This document shows positions 25,074 to 32,953 of a DNA stretch of 56,279 bases, one piece after another. Numbering within the stretch: position 1 is the first letter of the stretch; every line of letters begins with the position of its first letter. Location: assembly GCA_964471865.1 (NCBI GenBank), contig CAYYHU010000010.1:1-56279 (forward strand), given 5' to 3'. The notes under the pieces are model-generated. The model made no database searches. It was not told the DNA's origin and worked only from the letters and a program-made list of their open reading frames with translations. Source of the stretch: CAYMUC01 sp964471865. Lineage in GTDB: Bacteria > Actinomycetota > Acidimicrobiia > Acidimicrobiales > Ilumatobacteraceae. The position numbers and the translations under genes are program-made.

Positions 25074-26405
25074 TCACGCGAACAGCAGACGCTGCGAGGT
25101 CTCACATGCTAGATCGACGACCCCGGCACTGAGTTCGCTGCGGCCGTCGAAGACGAGAAGCGACTGACCGAGCAACATTCCCAACACCCATGACGACATC
25201 GCTTCGAGGTCGACATCGGGCTGCACCCATCCTCCGACCTGGAAATGACGCAGGATGCCTGCAAGATGCCGCCGGTCGCGGTGGTGGATCGTGCCGATCG
25301 CCGAGGCGAGTGTCGGGCGGGCATAGGTCGCACCCAGAGCGTTGAGACGCTGGACCTGTGAGGCCCGGGTCTGCGCGTCCATCTGCAAACGCAAGGTCGT
25401 TGCGACGAGTGCGGCGGCATCCTCGGATGACACAACTCTCCGGCCCGCTTGTTCCATCGCTTGGAGATGCTCAGAACTGCGACGGCGGAACCGTACGGCC
25501 TGCGCGACGTCGATGAGCCCCTGACGGTTCCCGAACCAGTGATAGATGGTGGTGACGTTCAACCCGGCCGCTTTGGTCAAGGGTTCGACGCGCACGCCAT
25601 CCTCACCTTCGGCGTCGATGAGATCGATGGTGAGACTGACGAGCAACTGCGGAGTCGGGTGATCCGGGATCAACGGCAGTTCGGCTTCGCTCCACGTCGT
25701 GGGCGGGACCGGTGCCGTTGGCGAGAGTTCCGATGCGGGCTCCGACCCCAACGTGGCGAGATGGAAGGCGCGCTGACAGACCCGGTTCCAAGCCTGAGCC
25801 GATGGCGGCGACGGATCGAGATCGAACGACACCCGCCCGAGAATGCATATCCCGTACCACAGCGCCAGAACCCGGCCGTTGAGGCCGCTTCGTAACACTC
25901 CCCGAGCGATGAGATCGTCGAGGGGTTGGGCCACGAGGTCCACCTGCTCGCGCACCAATGCCCCCATCGAGTCGATCAACTCGGGCCGTCCGAAGGCACT
26001 TCCGAGCGAGTGAACCCGCCGGCGCCGCAGCTCGATCTGATCCCCCGACAGGGCGATTTCGAGCATGCGATCGAGCACCCACGCCACATCGGCCTCGTCA
26101 GAAGCCGATGTCAGAGCCTGGGCCACGGCATCAAAACCCACCCCGGCCAGGCGACGGAAGCGTTCCTGCTGGGCCGCTTGCACGAGTCCCTTGCGATTGC
26201 CGAACCACCGATAGATGGCCGTCACCGTCAAACCCAACTCTTTGACCAGGGGTTCGACCTGGATGGCCTCCTCGCCTCCAACCTCGATCGACTCGATCGC
26301 AGCATCAAGGACTCGCTGGGCGGTCGGATGCAGTTGTGGGGCTGTGGGGCCGGGCGCTTCGGTCAGCAACGAGACCCCCCTTTCGGGCGAGCGGCGCGGT
26401 CGCAT
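25074..26405 (-). CDS. Double TetR-family transcriptional regulator (two fused TetR units)
   Basis: 443 residues with two TetR DNA-binding domains in one chain. The first is at about 26-85 (GLTVTAIYRWFGNRKGL, 58-74) and the second at about 250-308 (GLNVTTIYHWFGNRQGL, 281-297). Each is followed by its own helical ligand/dimerisation region. The spacing of the two helix-turn-helix units is 223 residues, about one full TetR protein, so this is an intramolecular duplication that may work as a single-chain pseudo-dimer. The ATG at 26405 lies 6 bp after the tRNA-Arg gene; in-frame codons further up encode the tRNA itself. Target and ligand are unknown. Confidence 0.9.
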   Translation of the reverse strand: MRPRRSPERGVSLLTEAPGPTAPQLHPTAQRVLDAAIESIEVGGEEAIQVEPLVKELGLTVTAIYRWFGNRKGLVQAAQQERFRRLAGVGFDAVAQALTSASDEADVAWVLDRMLEIALSGDQIELRRRRVHSLGSAFGRPELIDSMGALVREQVDLVAQPLDDLIARGVLRSGLNGRVLALWYGICILGRVSFDLDPSPPSAQAWNRVCQRAFHLATLGSEPASELSPTAPVPPTTWSEAELPLIPDHPTPQLLVSLTIDLIDAEGEDGVRVEPLTKAAGLNVTTIYHWFGNRQGLIDVAQAVRFRRRSSEHLQAMEQAGRRVVSSEDAAALVATTLRLQMDAQTRASQVQRLNALGATYARPTLASAIGTIHHRDRRHLAGILRHFQVGGWVQPDVDLEAMSSWVLGMLLGQSLLVFDGRSELSAGVVDLACETSQRLLFA

Positions 26406-26410
26406 CGCGT

Positions 26411-26486
26411 TGGCGCGCTGGGAGGGAGTCGAACCCCCAACCGCTTGATCCGTAGTCAAGTGCTCTATCCATTGAGCTACCAGCGC
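26411..26486 (-). tRNA. tRNA-Arg (anticodon ACG)
   Basis: Cloverleaf readable on the minus strand: acceptor GCGCTGG/CCAGCGC, anticodon arm CTTGA-CTACGGA-TCAAG with anticodon ACG, T arm with GGTTCGACTCC, discriminator G, and an encoded CCA at 26411-26413. The double-TetR gene starts just downstream. Confidence 0.96.
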
Positions 26487-26560
26487 TTGGTTGTGAATCG
26501 GCATTCTAGGCCGCGACCCCATCGGATCCGACAACTCCGTTGGACCCGGTTGTCGTCACC

Positions 26561-27643
26561 TCACAGACCCCATGGCCCCCATCCCCCCGCTCGCTGGTAC
26601 AGCGTCCAGGCGACCAACACGTTCGTGCGGGCGTCGTAGAGCTGCTCAGCCCGGGTGACCCCGAGTCCCGCCAACCACGAACGGTGGACCTCGAAGTAGA
26701 TCTGGAACAGGCCGTAGCAGCAGAAATTCCGCACCGTGTTGATCAAGCGGCTCTCCCTGTAGGCCACATCGATGGCCTCCGAGACCAGGTCAGCAGGCCA
26801 GATTTCGGCAATGAGGCGGCGCACCTCATCCGGCGATACCCGAACGACCGCTGAGGGGCCGGGGACCGTGGTCGTCGTCGAAGGGCGCGCAGGGGGAGGA
26901 ACCGTGGTGGTGGTCGTGGGCGGGGCGGGGGTCTGGGCACCCGGGGGGAGACACACACTGCGTCCAGGCAACAAGATCGTGTCGACGGTGGCCGCGTTGG
27001 CGTTCAACAGGGATCGCAGCGAGATCTGAGCGGAACTGGCGATCCACGACCATGAATCCCCGGCTCGCACGGTGTAGCGCGCAGCGCAGGCTGGTGTGGT
27101 CGTGGTGGTGGCTGCGGGCACCGTGGATGGTACGGGCGGCATTCGAGCCCCCAACGGGAGACAGATCGTGGCATCAGGCAACAGCACGGTGTCGACGACG
27201 GCACCGTTCACGGCCAACAACGCCCCCATCGAGACTCGGGCCTCAGAAGCGATACGGGACCACGAGTCGCCTCGACGCACGGTGTAGTCCTCGCCACAGA
27301 CTGGACCGTTGGGTGATGGCGGCACCGTCGACGTCGACGGCTCCGAGGAGGCTCCCGTGGCGACCTCGGACTGGGGACCCTCAGGCGCGTCTGGGACCGT
27401 CCCGACCACGGGAATGCCACCACTCGCGAACATGCCTGAACCAGTGAGAAGGGCCACCGCACCGGGCGCGGGGACGCTCTGGGGTGTCGAATCGTTGCGG
27501 AGAGCCACCGCCACGGGAATCAACAGACCAAAGGCGATCACGGCGACCACCAGACGGCCACGCAGGGTCGCGCGTCGGCGGGCCGGAGTCCGGCCCCGTC
27601 CCGTCCATCGGGCGGCGAGAAAGTCGTCGGAATCCGAGTTCAT
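26561..27643 (-). CDS. LysM-repeat cell-wall protein with C-terminal transglycosylase-like domain
   Basis: 360 residues. A basic N-terminus and one membrane anchor (about 30-48) are followed by two LysM peptidoglycan-binding repeats (about 119-165 and 189-235, each starting YTVRxGDSWS). Thr/Pro-rich spacers lead to a lysozyme/SLT-like domain (about 268-360) with the catalytic glutamate candidate E297 in AYRESRLINTVRN. It is probably an exported, membrane-anchored muralytic enzyme or wall-remodelling factor. The start ATG 27643 lies 15 bp after the tRNA-Ser gene; the upstream frame is tRNA sequence and is excluded. Both LysM repeats contain an extra cysteine pair (for example TICLPLGA). Confidence 0.88.
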   Translation of the reverse strand: MNSDSDDFLAARWTGRGRTPARRRATLRGRLVVAVIAFGLLIPVAVALRNDSTPQSVPAPGAVALLTGSGMFASGGIPVVGTVPDAPEGPQSEVATGASSEPSTSTVPPSPNGPVCGEDYTVRRGDSWSRIASEARVSMGALLAVNGAVVDTVLLPDATICLPLGARMPPVPSTVPAATTTTTPACAARYTVRAGDSWSWIASSAQISLRSLLNANAATVDTILLPGRSVCLPPGAQTPAPPTTTTTVPPPARPSTTTTVPGPSAVVRVSPDEVRRLIAEIWPADLVSEAIDVAYRESRLINTVRNFCCYGLFQIYFEVHRSWLAGLGVTRAEQLYDARTNVLVAWTLYQRAGGWGPWGL

Positions 27644-27657
27644 GGTCGTCAGGCGAC

Positions 27658-27749
27658 TGGCGGAGAGGGTGGGATTTGAACCCACGGACCGGCTCACACC
27701 GGTCAACGCCTTAGCAGGGCGCCCCATTCGGCCGCTCTGGCACCTCTCC
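27658..27749 (-). tRNA. tRNA-Ser (anticodon GCT)
   Basis: Class II tRNA of 89 nt plus encoded CCA (27658-27660). Acceptor GGAGAGG/CCTCTCC, anticodon loop CTGCTAA (GCT), a long variable arm (GACCGGTGTGAGCCGGTC) and T arm GTGGGTTCAAATCCCAC are all visible on the minus strand. Confidence 0.96.
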
Positions 27750-27754
27750 AGGGG

Positions 27755-28822
27755 TCACGAAAGCATAGCGGACCGACGTCCGAGCACCATCGGGAGCTCG
27801 AGGAAGGTTGCGACTCCCGGGTCGGCGGCGTTGACCACACCGATGGCGTTGACCGCATGGGCGGCGGTGGAGGCGAGCAGGTCACGATTCCAGCCATGCG
27901 GCAGTGACAGCTCCATACGGGGCTCGCCCTCGATCCGCAGGGACCAATCACCAACGGGCCACTGCGGTGCCATATCGCGATGGATCCGCCACACCGTTTC
28001 CTGTTCGACGAAGGGAGTCGAGCCGACGAAGGCCTGCCACCGCCAGCGCTGAGCAGCGACCGTGCCGGCGCGTACCACTCCGGCAGCCGCGTGGAGGTCC
28101 TGGGGAGCCACCAAGGTCTCGAGATCTCGCTCCACCCGGTCCACACGCGCTCCGAGACCCTCAGCGACAAGATGTACCGCCTCGGTGAACAGCCCATCCA
28201 GCCACCCCTGATGCCGCTCACCACGCGCCCTGAACTCATCAGGGGTCGCTCCAAAACCCATGATGTCGAACATGATCTCGGGTGAGGGGTAGTACTGGAA
28301 GTTCGAGATTTCCTGCACCCGTACGGCGTCGACTCGCAACGACAACCCTGACATCACCAGGGGCAAGACGTCGCCGAACCAACCCGGGTTCGCCCCGGTG
28401 CCATGAAACGTCGAGCCCCCCGAACGCGCGGCCGAGTCGAGCCGGTCAAAGACCACGGGTCCGTGGGCCGCAGGATGCATGTAGCCCACCGTGGTGATCA
28501 CATCGGCCCCCGCGGCCAGCAGCCGGGTGATGTCGGAGAGGTCGCGGTCGGGATCGTCGCCGTGGACCAGTGAGGGCAGCGGAGTGTGGATCACCACATC
28601 GGGTTCGGTGGCGAGAAGCTCTTCGATGGTTCCGACGGCGACGATTCCACAGGGTTGCCGGCCAGCCAGATCCCCAGCATCACGTCCGATCTTGGACGGG
28701 GAGGTGACATACACCGAGACGAGTTCGAGATCCGGTCGATCCAGGATCATGGCCAGCGAGTGACGACCGACGTTGCCCGTCGCCCACTGCGCCACCCGGA
28801 CCGTCATGTCCCGGACCGTCAT
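27755..28822 (-). CDS. NAD(P)-binding oxidoreductase of the DapB-like (dihydrodipicolinate reductase N-domain) family
   Basis: 355 residues. A Rossmann fold at the N-terminus (VAQWATGNVGRHSLAMIL, TGxxG pattern) is followed by a large substrate domain (FGDVLPLVMSGLS, QEISNFQYYPSPEIMFDIMGFG). This family is common in actinobacteria and often annotated as dihydrodipicolinate reductase, but it lacks that enzyme's usual size and is not a credible DapB; diaminopentanoate-dehydrogenase-like or lipid-related roles are possible. It overlaps the acyl-CoA ligase stop by ATGA and so shares its operon. The first codons are tandemly duplicated (MTVRDMTVRV) because of a 15-bp repeat. Confidence 0.8.
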   Translation of the reverse strand: MTVRDMTVRVAQWATGNVGRHSLAMILDRPDLELVSVYVTSPSKIGRDAGDLAGRQPCGIVAVGTIEELLATEPDVVIHTPLPSLVHGDDPDRDLSDITRLLAAGADVITTVGYMHPAAHGPVVFDRLDSAARSGGSTFHGTGANPGWFGDVLPLVMSGLSLRVDAVRVQEISNFQYYPSPEIMFDIMGFGATPDEFRARGERHQGWLDGLFTEAVHLVAEGLGARVDRVERDLETLVAPQDLHAAAGVVRAGTVAAQRWRWQAFVGSTPFVEQETVWRIHRDMAPQWPVGDWSLRIEGEPRMELSLPHGWNRDLLASTAAHAVNAIGVVNAADPGVATFLELPMVLGRRSAMLS

Positions 28823-28825
28823 GTC
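28796..28825. repeat. 15-bp perfect tandem duplication at an ATGA gene junction
   Basis: CCGGACCGTCATGTC occurs twice in tandem. Each copy contains a CAT (ATG on the minus strand), so the oxidoreductase has two in-frame starts, 28822 and 28807. The first overlaps the ligase stop. Confidence 0.8.
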
Positions 28826-30369
28826 ATCGACTCCCAGTACGGAGCTCTCAGTTCCCGTTTGAGCACCTTCATCGCCCCCGACAACGGCAGAGGTTCGGAA
28901 CGGAACTCGATCGACTTGGGAACCTTGTAGCCCGCGATCTGGGCTCGGGCATGCTCGATGAGGTCGGTCTCGGTGGCGCTCTCACCGGGTCGCAACACGA
29001 CGATGGCGTGAACCTGTTCACCCCATCGCTCACTCGGAATTCCGATCACGGCCACCTGCAGCACGGCGGGATGGGTGGACAGGGCGTTCTCGACCTCGGT
29101 GGAATAGACGTTCTCACCGCCACTGATGATCATGTCCTTGGTGCGATCGACGAGGAACAGGTAACCCTCGTCATCGAGGTAGCCCGCATCGCCGGAGTGA
29201 TACCAACCTTGGGCCATTGCGGCCGCGGTCTCATCGGGTCGATCGTGGTAGCCGACCATGAAACTCCCCGCCCGTACCCAGACCTCTCCGACGGTTCCTG
29301 TGGGCACCGGTTGGCCCTCGGGATCCCGAATCGACAGCGCCACCCCCGGCAGCGCCCGACCTGCCGAGCGCAGGATCGGACCGCCTCGACGGTGATCGGC
29401 GGGGCTCAAACATGTCACCACCGCGGCGGCCTCGGTCATCCCGTAGGTCTGGGACAACGACACCTCGGGGAGGACTCGCATCATCTGATCGAGAACTGCT
29501 GCGGGCATCGGTGACGCTCCGTATCCGATCGTGCGCACGGTTGCGAGCTTCGCCGGATCGAACTCGGGATGATTGACCGCCATGGCGATCATCGTCGGCA
29601 CGAGACCGAGGTGGGTCACCTCGTAGCGCTCACAGTCCTGGATCAATCGGGCGGGATCGAACGCGCCATGGATGACCGTCGTACCACCGCTACAGGGCAT
29701 TCCCATGGTGCCCATGGCCCCGCCGGCATGAAACATCGGAGTCGCGTTCAAGAACGTCGATCGCTCCATGAAGAACCCGAACATGAAGCCCATCCGATAG
29801 ACGTTGAGGGTCTGGGCCCGCTGGGTGTGGAGCACTCCCTTCGGGCGCCCCGTGGTTCCTCCGGTGTACATCAGCACTGCCAGGTCCTCTTCGTGGACAT
29901 CGACGACCTCGGGTGCGCCTGCCGCGGCGAGACCATCGAGCGTGACTGCGTCGGCGGTGGCGTCGAGATCGATCCGCACGATGTCGATCAAAGTGGGCAC
30001 GCGCGCCTTGAGCGCCTCGGCCACCTCGGCGAAAGCGGCGTCCACATACAACAGCCGAGCCCCCGAGTCCGCCAGGATGAACTCGAGTTCAGCGGGCGCC
30101 AGCCGGGTGTTGAGCGGGTTGACGACCCCGCCACCGAGGAAAGCCGCGTGCCACAAGTTGACATAGCGACGCGAGTTGCCCGCGAGCACAGCGAAGGTGT
30201 CGGTGGATGCGAACCCATACTGGCGCCGATGGGCATCAGCCAGGCGTAACGACCGCTCTACGTGATCGACGAGACGTTCCTCGGTGCCGTCGTCGTCCAC
30301 GAATGCCGGGTGCGCCGAGGTGCGCTCGGCCGCTGTCAGCAGCAGGCGTGGATAGATGAGCTCTTCCAT
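28819..30369 (-). CDS. AMP-dependent acyl-CoA synthetase/ligase
   Basis: 516 residues of the adenylate-forming superfamily. The phosphate-binding loop YTGGTTGRPKG lies at 168-178; the adenine motif YGMTEAA, the hinge WYHSGDAGYLDDEGYLFLVDRTKD and the C-terminal catalytic lysine region LSGAMKVLKREL follow. It activates a fatty or aromatic acid to its CoA thioester. ATG 30369 is preferred: TAGCAT ends 7 nt upstream; the GTG at 30375 is an alternative. It is the first gene of a two-gene operon with the oxidoreductase. Confidence 0.93.
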   Translation of the reverse strand: MEELIYPRLLLTAAERTSAHPAFVDDDGTEERLVDHVERSLRLADAHRRQYGFASTDTFAVLAGNSRRYVNLWHAAFLGGGVVNPLNTRLAPAELEFILADSGARLLYVDAAFAEVAEALKARVPTLIDIVRIDLDATADAVTLDGLAAAGAPEVVDVHEEDLAVLMYTGGTTGRPKGVLHTQRAQTLNVYRMGFMFGFFMERSTFLNATPMFHAGGAMGTMGMPCSGGTTVIHGAFDPARLIQDCERYEVTHLGLVPTMIAMAVNHPEFDPAKLATVRTIGYGASPMPAAVLDQMMRVLPEVSLSQTYGMTEAAAVVTCLSPADHRRGGPILRSAGRALPGVALSIRDPEGQPVPTGTVGEVWVRAGSFMVGYHDRPDETAAAMAQGWYHSGDAGYLDDEGYLFLVDRTKDMIISGGENVYSTEVENALSTHPAVLQVAVIGIPSERWGEQVHAIVVLRPGESATETDLIEHARAQIAGYKVPKSIEFRSEPLPLSGAMKVLKRELRAPYWESMT

Positions 30370-30376
30370 GGGCACG

Positions 30377-30382
30377 ATGCTA
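30377..30382 (-). promoter_or_regulatory. Putative leaderless -10 element (TAGCAT), acyl-CoA ligase
   Basis: TAGCAT ends 7 nt before ATG 30369 and overlaps the region just upstream of the alternative GTG start. Confidence 0.55.
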
Positions 30383-30410
30383 GGGAACCCCCACCGCTAG
30401 CCTCGGAGGC

Positions 30411-30498
30411 GGAACGGTGGCAGAGCGGACGAATGCACCCGCCTTGAAAGCGGACGGCCTGCGAGGGCCCGAGGGTTCAAATCCCTCCCGTTCCGCCA
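30411..30498 (+). tRNA. tRNA-Ser (anticodon TGA)
   Basis: Class II tRNA: acceptor GGAACGG/CCGTTCC, anticodon loop CTTGAAA (TGA), long variable arm, T arm GAGGGTTCAAATCCCTC, discriminator G and encoded CCA (30496-30498). The methyltransferase ATG begins two bases later. Confidence 0.96.
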
Positions 30499-30500
30499 AG

Positions 30501-31940
30501 ATGAACGACGAGTCGCAACGGGATCGCTCCCGTCGTCGGCGCACGAGCACCTCGGAGTTCGGGGTCGGAGCGCGCGAGGGACACGATTCCTCCGCGTTCT
30601 ACGAACGTTTTCGACCCCCGACCATCAGCGATGACACCACCATCGCTGGGGTGATCGATATCGATGAACCCTTCGTGTGTGGTGACGCCCGTGACATGTC
30701 GGCACTTCCCGATGCCAGCGTGGCTCTGGTGGTGACGTCACCGCCATATTTCGCCGGCAAGCAGTACGAAACCGAACTCGAACGCGAAGGCATTCCGGCG
30801 TCGTATCTGGACTACCTCGACATGCTCACCGAGGTCTTCACCGAATGCCGTCGAGTGCTCGAACCTGGTGGGCGCATCGCCGTGAACGTCGCCAATCTCG
30901 GTCGGCGCCCGTATCGAAGTCTCGCTGCCGATGTCATCCGCATCCTGGGCGATGACCTGGGCCTGTTGCTTCGAGGAGAGTTGGTCTGGAGAAAGGGCGA
31001 AGGAGCAACGGGGTCCTGCGCATGGGGATCGTTCAAAAGCGCCGCCAACCCAGTTCTGCGTGATCTCACCGAACGAATCGTGGTCGCGAGCAAAGGCCGT
31101 TTCGATCGCGCCCTCGACGCCCGGCGCCGAGCCGATGCGGGACTTCCGCACCGATCGACCATGCGAGCCGAGGATTTCATGGGGCTGACGCTCGATCTAT
31201 GGTCGATTCCCACAGAGAGCGCCACCCGAGTCGGGCACCCAGCGCCGTTTCCCGTGGAACTCCCCGAGCAGCTGATCCGGCTGTACACCTATGTAGACGA
31301 CCTCGTTCTCGACCCGTTCATGGGCAGTGGTTCGAGTCTCGTCGCGGCGGCTCGGCTGGGTCGGCGCTATGTGGGATACGACCTCGACCCCGAGTACGTG
31401 GCGCTCGCGCGCGAACGAGTGGGCCGTGTTCATACAGCTGAGCCCCTCAAGTCCGAGCCGCTTCCCCTCGCCCTTACCGAGGCCCTGGACCACACGGCCC
31501 CCCGACTCACCGAAGTCGCCCTCGACACGGCCGGATTCACCGTGATCGCTCGAGACCGCCGCCTGCGGGGCACGGGGGTCACGATTCCGATCATCGCCAC
31601 CGACCGTCAGGGCGGCGAATGGTACGTCGATGTCGCCGGTGCCAACACGACGGTTCGGGGAGGGCTGGCGCGAACCGACACGATCTGGCGAACCCTCGCC
31701 CGGGCGGCGGCGGTACGCGAGACCCGAGGAACGATCCCGTGGCTGGTGGTCTCGCCGGCTCCACCTCCCGATCACGGCGACGCGACGATGGCGCTTCGTG
31801 CCGGGGGGCCGTCACTGATCTTCGATGTGATCGATCTGTCCAGCCCCGCAGCACTCGAGCGACTCGCCCGCTATGGCACCGCTGGGTCCTCGGAGGGTCC
31901 GAGCCCCGGGTTCTGGCGGACGCGCGAACTGGGTGTCTGA
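30501..31940 (+). CDS. Site-specific DNA methyltransferase (N4-cytosine/N6-adenine, beta-type order) with extra C-terminal domain
   Basis: 479 residues. The catalytic motif TSPPY is at 79-83 and the AdoMet-binding motif DPFMGSGSS near 271-279, catalytic-first order as in beta-class enzymes; SPPY is commonest in N4-cytosine methylases. About 160 C-terminal residues (from about 320) form a separate domain with ITIPIIATDRQGG-like and WYVDVAG motifs, vaguely like a PD-(D/E)xK core but without an obvious lysine. No restriction gene is adjacent, so it looks orphan. Its start is two bases past the encoded CCA of tRNA-Ser, suggesting co-transcription and tRNA processing; the upstream frame is tRNA sequence. 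Confidence 0.88.
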   Translation: MNDESQRDRSRRRRTSTSEFGVGAREGHDSSAFYERFRPPTISDDTTIAGVIDIDEPFVCGDARDMSALPDASVALVVTSPPYFAGKQYETELEREGIPASYLDYLDMLTEVFTECRRVLEPGGRIAVNVANLGRRPYRSLAADVIRILGDDLGLLLRGELVWRKGEGATGSCAWGSFKSAANPVLRDLTERIVVASKGRFDRALDARRRADAGLPHRSTMRAEDFMGLTLDLWSIPTESATRVGHPAPFPVELPEQLIRLYTYVDDLVLDPFMGSGSSLVAAARLGRRYVGYDLDPEYVALARERVGRVHTAEPLKSEPLPLALTEALDHTAPRLTEVALDTAGFTVIARDRRLRGTGVTIPIIATDRQGGEWYVDVAGANTTVRGGLARTDTIWRTLARAAAVRETRGTIPWLVVSPAPPPDHGDATMALRAGGPSLIFDVIDLSSPAALERLARYGTAGSSEGPSPGFWRTRELGV

Positions 31941-31958
31941 GCCCGCGGGCTCATAGAC
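31931..31958. terminator. Bidirectional hairpin between the methyltransferase gene and pheA
   Basis: A 16-bp perfect palindrome TGAGCCCGCGGGCTCA (31936-31951) is extended by GTGTC/GACAC arms with a 2-nt bulge. It covers the methyltransferase stop and lies just before the convergent pheA stop. Confidence 0.55.
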
Positions 31959-31960
31959 AC

Positions 31961-32905
31961 TCACTGCGAGGGCCGGACCCCGGACCTGAGTTCCGCCACC
32001 CAGTCATCGGCTTCGCGCCATCGTTGATCGGCGTGTTCACGCGCGGAGATCGCCTCGGCCCTGGCCGTGGGATACGAGCCGAGAAACTTCACTCGCCCCT
32101 GTTTGGCATGCAGCGCCCGAAGAGCGTCAGCGACGAGTTCATCGGCGATGTGGCCCTCGGCGTAGATGACGAAGCAGTAGTCACCCAGACCGCCGTGCTT
32201 GGTGGGACGACTGATCAGATTCGACAGGTTCACACGTCGAGCCGCGAATTCCTGGAGGATCGAAATCAAGCTCCCCGGTTCATCCGCTCGCTGATAGACC
32301 ACGATCGCCGTTCGATCATGGCCTGTGGGGGCCGGAATGCCCTCGGGACCGACGAGAAAGAACCGGGTGCGATTTCCTGGCTGATCCTCGATACCGGCAG
32401 CGAGGATGTCGAGGCCGTAGCGCTCTGCCGCGGTGCGGGGAGCGATCGCTGCGCTCGGGGGTCCCGAGGTCGCGACCGCGACGCTCTGGGCCGCGGCGGC
32501 CGTCGACGCGGCGGGTTCGAGTTCGACTCCGGGCAGAGTGCGGCGCAGATAGCCGTGGCACTGGGCGGTGGCCACCGGAATGGACAGCACGCGTTCGATC
32601 TCGGTGAGCGCCGTCCCCGGACGCGCGACGAGGCAATGTTCGATGTCGATCTCCACCTCGCGCTGGATCAACAAGTCGTGGTCGAAGGCCAACGCGTCCT
32701 GTGTGAAGTTGACGGTCCCTTCGATCGAGTTCTCGATCGGGACGAGTCCCATCGCCACCTCGCCGTCGCGTATGGCATCCAAGACGTCGGGCACGGTGGG
32801 ATACGGGACATGCTCGCGACCAGCCAGATCTTCCTGGCTGAGCAATGCCTGCTCGGTGAAGGTGCCGAGCGGTCCGAGGAACCCGATGCGGGTGGTGATG
32901 GCCAC
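31961..32905 (-). CDS. pheA: Prephenate dehydratase
   Basis: 314 residues. The catalytic domain shows GFLGPLGTFTEQAL, VPIENSIEGTVN and the TRF motif in GNRTRFFLVG; the C-terminal regulatory ACT domain starts near residue 200 (IVVYQRADEPGSLISILQEFAARRVNLSNLISRPT). It converts prephenate to phenylpyruvate in phenylalanine synthesis and is normally feedback-inhibited through the ACT domain. GTG 32905 is supported by TAGCCT 8 nt upstream. A frame running to 33718 reads antisense to larB and is rejected. Confidence 0.95.
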   Translation of the reverse strand: MAITTRIGFLGPLGTFTEQALLSQEDLAGREHVPYPTVPDVLDAIRDGEVAMGLVPIENSIEGTVNFTQDALAFDHDLLIQREVEIDIEHCLVARPGTALTEIERVLSIPVATAQCHGYLRRTLPGVELEPAASTAAAAQSVAVATSGPPSAAIAPRTAAERYGLDILAAGIEDQPGNRTRFFLVGPEGIPAPTGHDRTAIVVYQRADEPGSLISILQEFAARRVNLSNLISRPTKHGGLGDYCFVIYAEGHIADELVADALRALHAKQGRVKFLGSYPTARAEAISAREHADQRWREADDWVAELRSGVRPSQ

Positions 32906-32913
32906 GATCCGCC

Positions 32914-32919
32914 AGGCTA
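32914..32919 (-). promoter_or_regulatory. Putative leaderless -10 element (TAGCCT), pheA
   Basis: TAGCCT ends 8 nt before the pheA GTG. The divergent larB promoter is only 23 bp away. Confidence 0.5.
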
Positions 32920-32941
32920 GGGCGCGGCCGGTGCCACGGGG

Positions 32942-32947
32942 CAGGAT
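32942..32947 (+). promoter_or_regulatory. Putative leaderless -10 variant (CAGGAT), larB
   Basis: CAGGAT ends 6 nt before the larB ATG; the same hexamer and spacing precede the GNAT gene. Confidence 0.4.
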
Positions 32948-32953
32948 GGGACC

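Noticed and set aside
26406..26534. Upstream extension of the double TetR gene
   Set aside because: These codons (ALVAQWIEHLTTD...) are the tRNA-Arg gene translated; the same happens at tRNA-Ser before the LysM gene (27644-27727) and the methyltransferase (30417-30500).
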